A DNA stretch of 43,026 nucleotides, from contig VGJV01000007.1 in NCBI GenBank assembly GCA_016867315.1, forward strand, positions 1 through 43,026, written 5' to 3'. The notes beneath the pieces are model-generated. The model saw only the letters and a program-made list of their open reading frames with translations. It did no database searches and had not been told where the DNA came from. The position numbers and the translations under genes are program-made. This document shows, piece by piece, positions 37,329 through 43,026 of the stretch; the stretch's first letter is position 1; each line of letters begins with the position of its first letter. This DNA comes from Candidatus Liptonbacteria bacterium. Lineage in GTDB: Bacteria > Patescibacteriota > Minisyncoccia > UBA6257 > 2-01-FULL-56-20.

Positions 37329-39438
37329 ACGGTCTGAACCCAGCTCACGTGCCCTTTTAATTGGCGAACAGCCAAACGCTTGGGAGCTTCTCCACCCCCG
37401 CGCTAGGGCGAGCCGACATCGAGGTGCCGAGCGTTGTCGTCGATAGGAACTCTCGGACAACACCAGCCTGTTATCCCCGGAGTAGCTTTTATCCGTTGTC
37501 TCCGGCCTTTCTATGAAGTGCCGTCGGGTCACTAACTTCCGCTTTCGCGTCTGCGCGACTTGTAGGTCTTGCAGTTAAGCCGGCTTGTGCGTTTACACGT
37601 CCTGCCCGATTTCCATCCGGGCTAAGCCGACCTTAATAAACTCCTCCGTTACTCTTTGGGAGGAAAACGCCCCATTTAAACTGCCTACCAAGCACTGTTC
37701 CATGACGTTTTTGCCGTCGAGGTTAGACATTAAAGATTCAAAGATGGGTGTTTCATTGGCGCCTCCACCCTGTCCGAAAACAGAGCTTCAAAGGCTCCCC
37801 ACTACGCTACGCATTAAACCCCTAATGCCAATACCAGGCTGCAGTAAAGCTTCCGGGGTCTTTTCGTCTTGCTGCAGGTATCCCGCGTCTTCACGGGAAT
37901 CGCATTTTCGCCGAGCATGCCGCTGAGACAGTTCTCCAGTCGTTACACCTTTCGTGCGCTTCGGAACTTACCCGAAAAGGAATTGCGCTACCTTAGAACG
38001 ATTATAGTTATCGCTGACATTGACGAGGGCTTCGCTCGCTCAGCCGTACATCCTTGCGGACATACGACCGGCAAGATTAACCTTCTCGCATCGGTCAGGT
38101 GTCACCCCCTATACATCCTCTTGCGAGTTCGCAGGGAGCTGTGTTTTTGGTAAACAGTCGCCAGAGAGACTTTCATTGCAGACCACCTTGCGGTGGTCAG
38201 GCCTTATCGCGAACTTACGGCCGCTTTTTTGCCTAGTTCCTTAGCGGCAGGTCACTCGTTCCCCTTAGGCTTCTCGCCTCACCCACCTGTGTCGGTTTAC
38301 GGTACGGAAACCATGTGTAATACATAGGGCTTTTCTAGGAAGGCCATTCGATTCTGTTCACGAGGTAAATTCCTCGCGTTCCCGCTACGCATGCGCGCCA
38401 CGGATGCCAAACCAATAAGACACAGAATCTTATCTCCTTCGTCCCCCTACTTAACACACACGGCTGGGACGGAATATTAACCGTCTGTCCATCGGCTGCG
38501 GTTTTCACCATTGCCTTAGGGCCGCCTAACCCGTGGTTGATTGCCAGTGCCACGGAAACCTTGGATTTTTGGGGTTCCAATTTCGCATTGGGATTGTGGC
38601 TACTCATTCCAACATTTTCTCTTCTCTGCACTCCAGTCGCCCTCGCGGGTCGACCTTCAGTGCGCAGAGAATGCTCTCCTACCGCTCGCCGGCTAATGCC
38701 GACGAACCCACAGCTTCGGTAACGTGCTTGAGCCCCGGTACATTTTCGGCGCCCCCTGCCATCGAATAGTGAGTTGTTACACACTCTTTAAAGGATGGCT
38801 ACCTCTAAGCCAACCTCCTATCTGTCTCTGGCAGAAGACTACCTTTAACACTGAGCACGTATTTAGGGACCTTAGCTAGTGATCTGGGCTGTTCCCCTTG
38901 CGAACATGGAGCTTAGCCCCCACATTCTAACTAGTATACTTGCGCTCCTGGTATTCGGAGTTTGATTGATCTGTCGGCCTTTCGGCCTTTACAGATCATC
39001 CAGTGCTCTACCCCCAGGGCTACGTATACCGCTATACGAAAATATATTTCGGAGAGAACCAGCTATTACCGAAATCGATTAGCTTTTCACTCCTTACCTC
39101 GGCTCATCCGAAGGTTTTGCACAACCAACCAGTTCGGGCCTCCCCCTCGCTTTCGCGAGGGTTCACCCTGGCCAAGGCAAGCTCTTCCGGCTTCGGGTCT
39201 ATTATGTGCTGCCCGCAATCAGTGAACTCTGCGCGCGAGGCGCAAAGTTCATTGATGCTACGCCCTATTAAGACTCGGTTTCCCTATGCCTCCGTCGCTT
39301 ATAGCGACTTAGACAAGCAACACACAATAAGTCGTTGGATCATTCTTCAATAGGCACACTGTCAGGCTTGCGCCCTTCAGTTCCTTGTAAGCAAATGGTT
39401 TCAGGTTCTATTTCAACGGCCTCACCGGCCTGCTTTTA

Positions 39439-39469
<31 letters not shown>

Positions 39470-39548
39470 ATCATCAAAAGTATTTAGCCTTACGAGATAG
39501 TACTCGCAACTTCCTTCGGGGCTACTTGACCTCGAAGTACTCAAGATG

Positions 39549-39818
39549 GTCTTGTATCTCACCAATATCGCGAAATTTGAAAGCGGGAAAATGAGACGAG
39601 TTCGAGGCGCGAGGACGAAGACGTACTCGGAGAGTACGTCGAGGAGGATTAACGAAGAAATCGGCCATTTTCCCGCTTTCCCTTCAGGGCAAGCGAATTT
39701 TGACCAGCTTCTTTGTTGCTCATCGCTCGAGTACCGTCAAGGTACACATCGCTCTTCGCGCCGCGAATCTGCTCAAAATTCGCGTCGCCAAATTCGTGAA
39801 ATTGGTGAGATACAAGAC
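39549..39818 (-). other. Branched ~270-nt insertion (IVS-like) in 23S domain I
   Basis: Bounded by a perfect 18-bp inverted repeat (GTCTTGTATCTCACCAAT 39549-39566 / 39801-39818). Inside: GAAAGCGGGAAAATG (39579-39593) with 39666-39680, which encloses GACGTACT/AGTACGTC (39620-39640); and GCGAATTTTGA (39693-39703) with 39773-39783, which encloses GTACC/GGTAC (39731-39745). No coding sequence and no group I core. It sits between the equivalents of E. coli ~280 and ~380. It could be an extended helix kept in the ribosome or an intervening sequence cut out by RNase III. Confidence 0.75.
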
Positions 39819-40316
39819 ATGAAACTAAGAAGTTCATCAGTTTTCGCCTACGGGGCTATCACCGTCTTTGGCTCCGCTTTCCAGCGAGATTCGACTAACC
39901 AATGAATTTGTAACTTCTCCTTATCTCGCAAATCGCACTGCACTTTGGGTGCCTTGCGATTTGCAAAACAGCGTTTCACTCTTATGACCCTTCTTATTCT
40001 TGCGAATAAAAAGTTTAGGCTCTTCCCTTTTCGCTCGCCGCTACTAAGGGAATATACGGTTGTTCTTTATTCCTCCGCTTACTGAGATGTTTCACTTCAG
40101 CGGGTGCACGTCCATGATTGCTCACGGACAGTTGAGGGTTACTCAACTAGGTTTCCCCATTCGGAAATTCCCGGATCGTCGGTTGCTACGCACCTCCCCG
40201 AGACGTATCGCCGCTATGCTGCGTCCTTCGTCGCCTTTTGATGTCTAGGCATCCACCATTCGCCCTTATAGCTCATTCTGCGCTGGACTTCCCAAGCTTT
40301 CGCCTGGGCCGACCAA

Positions 40317-40336
40317 CCATCCCAATACTGACTTAC
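40317..40336 (-). other. 23S processing stalk, 5' strand
   Basis: Perfect complement of 36267-36286. See that entry. Confidence 0.8.
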
Positions 40337-40455
40337 GTATTCAACATGTGCATGCTCTACACACACATTGAATTATTTTGCCCCCGCCCATCGCGTGCGA
40401 TCCGCGAGGCGAGGACCCGGTATTCTTATTTCAAACTCCCATCCTTCTCTCGATT

Positions 40456-40513
40456 AAAAAAGCCGCTTCAGAGCGGCTCGTTGACTCACGCCAAAAAAAG
40501 GCATCAGCCGCTC
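40456..40513 (-). promoter_or_regulatory. Attenuator-like antiterminator/terminator upstream of 23S
   Basis: On the minus strand, terminator AGCCGCT (40478-40472), CTGA loop, AGCGGCT (40467-40461), then six T (40461-40456). The 5' arm of the terminator can instead pair perfectly over 8 bp with GAGCGGCT at 40513-40506. The two pairings exclude each other. Confidence 0.6.
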
Positions 40514-40542
40514 GATTGGTTAAGCTTTTTTATGAACCTCAT
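40504..40542 (-). CDS. Leader ORF, 12 codons (MRFIKKLNQSSG)
   Basis: ATG at 40542, five bases after the predicted transcription start (near 40547). The TGA at 40504-40506 overlaps the first antiterminator segment (40506-40513), so a translating ribosome would cover it. No SD; with a very short 5' UTR it would be read as a near-leaderless message. The peptide is too short for homology and there is no strong bias toward one amino acid. Support is positional only. Confidence 0.3.
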   Translation of the reverse strand: MRFIKKLNQSSG

Positions 40543-40553
40543 TCGTGAGTAGT

Positions 40554-40581
40554 ATTGTACGCGGGCTTTAGAGGATGTCAA
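40554..40581 (-). promoter_or_regulatory. Strong promoter upstream of 23S
   Basis: Minus strand TTGACA (40576-40581), 16-bp spacer, TACAAT (40554-40559): the best -35/-10 pair in the window, as expected for an rRNA unit. It overlaps the promoter region of the divergent MFS gene. Confidence 0.7.
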
Positions 40582-40593
40582 CCCCTGATTAGG

Positions 40594-40599
40594 TATAAT
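40594..40599 (+). promoter_or_regulatory. -10 element of the MFS gene (leaderless)
   Basis: Perfect TATAAT with 7 nt (AAAATCA) to the ATG at 40607, and no SD. The start of transcription would coincide with the ATG. Confidence 0.55.
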
Positions 40600-40606
40600 A
40601 AAATCA

Positions 40607-41890
40607 ATGAATTCCGGCACTCAGACTCGTAGTCAAATTTGGAAGCTTTCTTCCATCTTTGCACTCATCTATTTTCTTTCTCCGAATGGACTCGCCGCCC
40701 TTCCGGGACTCAGCATAAATTACCTTCTTAAAGAAACTCTTCAGATGACTGCTTCGCAGGCGTCGTATTTCGGCGCGCTCACTATATTAGGGTGGGCATT
40801 AAAACCTCTTTGGGGAATTATTTCGGACATCTTTCCGCTCTTCGGCTATCGGCGAAAGTCCTATCTCATCCTTACCACGTTGGGGGCCGCGATCGTGTGG
40901 TTCACGTTGGGTCAAATAGAACAGTACAGCGCCGGAACGCTTCTCATGCTCTTCACTCTCTCCTCTATCTCGTATGCCTTCATGGACGTGCTCTGCGATG
41001 CACTGATGGTCGAGACGGGCAAGCCCTTGAATCTCACCGCACGATTTCAATCCGTACAGTGGGCTGCAGTGTACATTGCGGCGATCGTCACTGGATATGC
41101 AGGTGGATGGGTGGCTGAGAATTGGAGCACGCGGCAAACATTTACTATGAACGCGCTCTTCCCTCTTCTTATTCTCGGGATCGTACTTCTTTTTCTTCGA
41201 GAGTCACGAGTTTCCGATACTACCGCTCACGCTCGAATTTCTTTGAGTGCACTTCGCGAAGCGGCGCGCGACAGACAATTATGGATACTCGCCTTTTTCC
41301 TTTTCTTCGTGGCGTTTAGTCCTTCCTTCGGCGCTCCCTTCTTTTATTACGCGGTCGACACTCTGAAATTTGACCCGATGTTTTTTGGACTCACCGCTTC
41401 GATCGGAGCCGCTTTCGCAGCACTAGGCGCAATTCTTTATGGCAAATTTGGAAATAAACTTCGCACGCGCCCCCTCGTAAAGTTCGCGATTCTCATTGGG
41501 GTGATTGCGACGCTCTTTGAGCTGATTTACTTCTTACCTTATATCCAAACCCATCCTGAAATCGGGCGATGGATTTATATTTTCTCCGCAGCACTCTTGG
41601 GGGCAGTCGGGGCGATTACATTCCTTGTGATGCTCAATGCCGCGGCGATCGCTTGCCCGCGGTACAGTGAGGGCACGGTCTTCGCGACACTCACCGCATT
41701 TTGGAACATCGGCTTAGTGGGCTCCTCGGCTCTGGGCGGATATCTCTTTGAAATTATCGGACTCCAGCCTTTGATCATTGTCTCCGCGCTTTTCACGGCA
41801 GCGGCGTGGTTCTTGCTTCGCCCCATTCGGTTTGCGGATGAAACTCCTCGCGAAGAAGCTTCCGCCGCAACTCCTGCGCTCACTGTTTAG
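40607..41890 (+). CDS. MFS transporter, folate-biopterin (BT1)-like
   Basis: 427 aa, about 12 TM segments. The loop after TM2 (GALTILGWALKPLWGIISDIF) and the FGYRRKSYLIL stretch resemble the MFS A-motif region; SYAFMDVLCDALMVETGKP in TM4 is characteristic of the folate/biopterin (BT1) group of the MFS (D-x-x-x-D-A-x-x-x-E). C-terminal half: FWNIGLVGSSALGGYLFE. The substrate cannot be read from the sequence; uptake of pterins or folates would suit a CPR cell with few biosynthetic pathways, but that is inference. The last 4 bp overlap the convergent HAD-like gene. The mRNA is predicted to be leaderless. Confidence 0.7.
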   Translation: MNSGTQTRSQIWKLSSIFALIYFLSPNGLAALPGLSINYLLKETLQMTASQASYFGALTILGWALKPLWGIISDIFPLFGYRRKSYLILTTLGAAIVWFTLGQIEQYSAGTLLMLFTLSSISYAFMDVLCDALMVETGKPLNLTARFQSVQWAAVYIAAIVTGYAGGWVAENWSTRQTFTMNALFPLLILGIVLLFLRESRVSDTTAHARISLSALREAARDRQLWILAFFLFFVAFSPSFGAPFFYYAVDTLKFDPMFFGLTASIGAAFAALGAILYGKFGNKLRTRPLVKFAILIGVIATLFELIYFLPYIQTHPEIGRWIYIFSAALLGAVGAITFLVMLNAAAIACPRYSEGTVFATLTAFWNIGLVGSSALGGYLFEIIGLQPLIIVSALFTAAAWFLLRPIRFADETPREEASAATPALTV

Positions 41891-42240
41891 AGATCTACCG
41901 CTTTTAAGGTTTGTTTCCAATTCTCGAACCGCAAAGCGCGGTCGTCGATATAAAACTTTGCGGGGGGTTTATAGCTCGTTACTACGTCAAATGGAATTTT
42001 GTATTTCTTCAAATAGGCCTCCACTGCAACTTTTCCCGCGCGAGTACGCGTGCGCGAGGAACACACTTGCACGTAATATTTCTTCTTTAAGGCTGCCATT
42101 GCTTCGCGTGCGCCTTTGACCGGGATATCGTAGATACTTCCATCATCAAAGCCTTTACGGTACGCGTGAATCACACCGTCGAAATCTATGCAGATCGGTG
42201 GCCGTGGAAATTTGAGTTTCTTAGTGCGGTATAATTTCAA
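41887..42240 (-). CDS. Small HAD-like phosphatase
   Basis: 117 aa. HAD motif I is CIDFDGVIHAY (DxDG-type, residues ~17-27), a motif II Ser is in QVCSSRTRTRAG, and the C-terminal motifs are KPPAKFYIDDRALRFENW (Lys and the Asp pair). No cap domain is present, as in minimal phosphatases acting on larger or phosphoprotein/nucleotide substrates. The start is a TTG at 42240 that overlaps the upstream stop (TTGA); no ATG gives the motif. Its stop overlaps the MFS gene end by 4 bp. Substrate unknown. Confidence 0.7.
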   Translation of the reverse strand: MKLYRTKKLKFPRPPICIDFDGVIHAYRKGFDDGSIYDIPVKGAREAMAALKKKYYVQVCSSRTRTRAGKVAVEAYLKKYKIPFDVVTSYKPPAKFYIDDRALRFENWKQTLKAVDL

Positions 42241-42848
42241 AGTATTCTAAATGAATCGAGAGTAGAGGATACTATTGTTGCATCGGCTTCTTGCCATTTC
42301 AAGAAGTTGAATAAAATTGAGAAAACTCTATTCCCCTGTTTTATAAAATAGAAATCTAAGCCATATTCTTGGTCGGGATATTCAAATCGAGCAAAGTTAA
42401 CCGAATAGGAATTAATTACAAGATTTTTTTCCGTCGCGAGAAGGGGTTTAATCCCTAAACTCTTTTCGAGCTTACCTTCAACGCTTCGAAGTGTTTTTTT
42501 ATAAAGTTCCTCTTGAGTTAATTTAAGCTCTTCCTTATCGATGATATTTGCTGCCAATATCTTAAACTCCCTCGAACCATCAAGCGGATTTGCCACTATA
42601 ATGGATGCATTTTCAACCTCGCTTTTTTGGGCTTTCCATCCCTCCGGAAGTATAACTTCAAAAAATCTTTTTTCAGTTTTGTAATATCTACCCTCCACAG
42701 GAGTTAAGCCTCCTTTAAGCTGAGAGTATACTTGAGAGGTTGTTGTAGGAGACGGCAGTATAAGATCGAACAAGATGAATGAAGCGGTAACCACAATCAT
42801 TATTGGGAGTACTAGAAGAAACTGGGACTTAACCTTGAAGAAGTTCAT
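42237..42848 (-). CDS. Membrane-anchored PsbP/MOG1-like protein
   Basis: 203 aa. One N-terminal TM (FLLVLPIMIVVTASFILFDL), a short Pro/Thr linker, then an exported alpha/beta domain. YYKTEKRFFEVILPEGWKAQ, ASIIVANPLDG and NRVFSILFNFLKWQEADAT, closing with SSTLDSFRIL, follow the pattern of PsbP/MOG1-like domains (F-x-x-x-x-P-x-G-W, later a terminal L-x-S-F). Many CPR surface proteins carry this fold without a known role. TATAAT at 42857-42862 is 8 nt from the ATG. Coupled to the HAD-like gene by a 4-nt overlap. Confidence 0.6.
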   Translation of the reverse strand: MNFFKVKSQFLLVLPIMIVVTASFILFDLILPSPTTTSQVYSQLKGGLTPVEGRYYKTEKRFFEVILPEGWKAQKSEVENASIIVANPLDGSREFKILAANIIDKEELKLTQEELYKKTLRSVEGKLEKSLGIKPLLATEKNLVINSYSVNFARFEYPDQEYGLDFYFIKQGNRVFSILFNFLKWQEADATIVSSTLDSFRIL

Positions 42849-42856
42849 TTTTAAAA

Positions 42857-42862
42857 ATTATA
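42857..42862 (-). promoter_or_regulatory. -10 element of the PsbP-like gene
   Basis: Perfect TATAAT on the minus strand, 8 nt (TTTTAAAA) before the ATG at 42848, with no SD. Confidence 0.5.
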
Positions 42863-42955
42863 CATGATGGGACCCACTGGGAATCCTTGAAATCATTTTG
42901 TCGCAATTGCTGAACGCCGCTCGAACCTTTTTTGAACAGAAAATACTGGAATGAT

Positions 42956-42974
42956 TGCCGCGCTTCGCGCGGCA
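42956..42974. repeat. GC-rich palindrome near the window end
   Basis: Perfect 8-bp stem TGCCGCGC (42956-42963) / GCGCGGCA (42967-42974), TTC loop, no U-tract. The last 40 bp are very purine-rich (GGAAGGGGG-TT-GGGGGG). No gene is visible in 42863-43026. Confidence 0.5.
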
Positions 42975-43026
42975 GAAATTGAACGCTCGGGCGGGCAAAA
43001 AGGAAGGGGGTTGGGGGGAAGGAATT

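Noticed and set aside
39546-39905. 119-codon frame in the 23S insertion as a possible intron-encoded protein
   Set aside because: It follows inverted-repeat arms, has no endonuclease motif (LAGLIDADG, HNH, GIY-YIG) and runs into conserved 23S sequence.
40287-40606. Search for 16S rRNA or spacer tRNAs upstream of 23S
   Set aside because: No 16S 3' end (anti-SD) and no cloverleaf can be found; only the control region and the processing stalk are present.

Overview
This window reads as a piece of the chromosome of an ultrasmall Patescibacteria/CPR bacterium, most likely Parcubacteria (Paceibacteria). No taxonomic search was possible. The placement rests on a compact single-copy housekeeping set, a DUF4012 membrane protein, a membrane-anchored protein with a Cys-rich C-x(n)-DCGG-C motif, a ThrRS without a TGS domain, a group I intron with a LAGLIDADG gene in the 23S rRNA, and short AT-rich repeats inserted in conserved genes. 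TGA is an ordinary stop (rodA and several small genes end with it), so the TGA=Gly code of Gracilibacteria/Absconditabacteria does not apply.

Layout. 1-1900: an accessory edge with an Rhs/YD-repeat remnant and small hypothetical genes, one split by an in-frame TAG. 1930-4924: rpoD and dnaG. 5098-5168: tRNA-Gly(CCC). 5270-10627 (minus strand): pcm, a SurA-N-like protein, a DivIC/FtsL-like protein, lepA and a DUF4012 protein. 10726-12633 (plus): a GT39-like membrane glycosyltransferase. 12637-15935 (minus): ftsQ, alr, serS. 16326-19065 (plus): thrS, miaA. 19083-25354 (minus): a hypothetical gene, gatB, an HD hydrolase, tmk, a membrane/pilin-like protein broken by an in-frame TAA, rplK, ssb, rpsF. 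25396-32226 (minus): one ORF that fuses rpoB to rpoC, behind a structured leader. 32571-35925 (minus): mltG, rodA, a membrane-anchored protein and two very small genes. 36003-40286 (minus): 5S and 23S rRNA with no 16S beside them; the 23S carries a group I intron and a ~270-nt branched insertion. 40607-42848: an MFS transporter (plus), then a HAD-like protein and a membrane-anchored protein (minus).

The genes cover transcription (rpoD, rpoBC), replication (dnaG, ssb, tmk), translation (rRNAs, tRNA-Gly, serS, thrS, gatB, miaA, lepA, rplK, rpsF) and cell wall/division (alr, ftsQ, DivIC-like, mltG, rodA). Their arrangement is less ordinary than their functions. Three signals stand out. (1) A dispersed family of heptanucleotide repeats, nearly always exactly four units (28 bp), lies in spacers and also in frame inside alr, miaA and gatB; each locus has its own heptamer. 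(2) The DNA upstream of the 23S gene has the layout of a transcription attenuator: promoter, 12-codon leader ORF, and mutually exclusive antiterminator and terminator hairpins. (3) Many genes have a -10 hexamer only 6-10 nt before the ATG and no Shine-Dalgarno, which points to widespread leaderless mRNAs. All of these come from reading the sequence only; the tests that would decide them are given with each finding.
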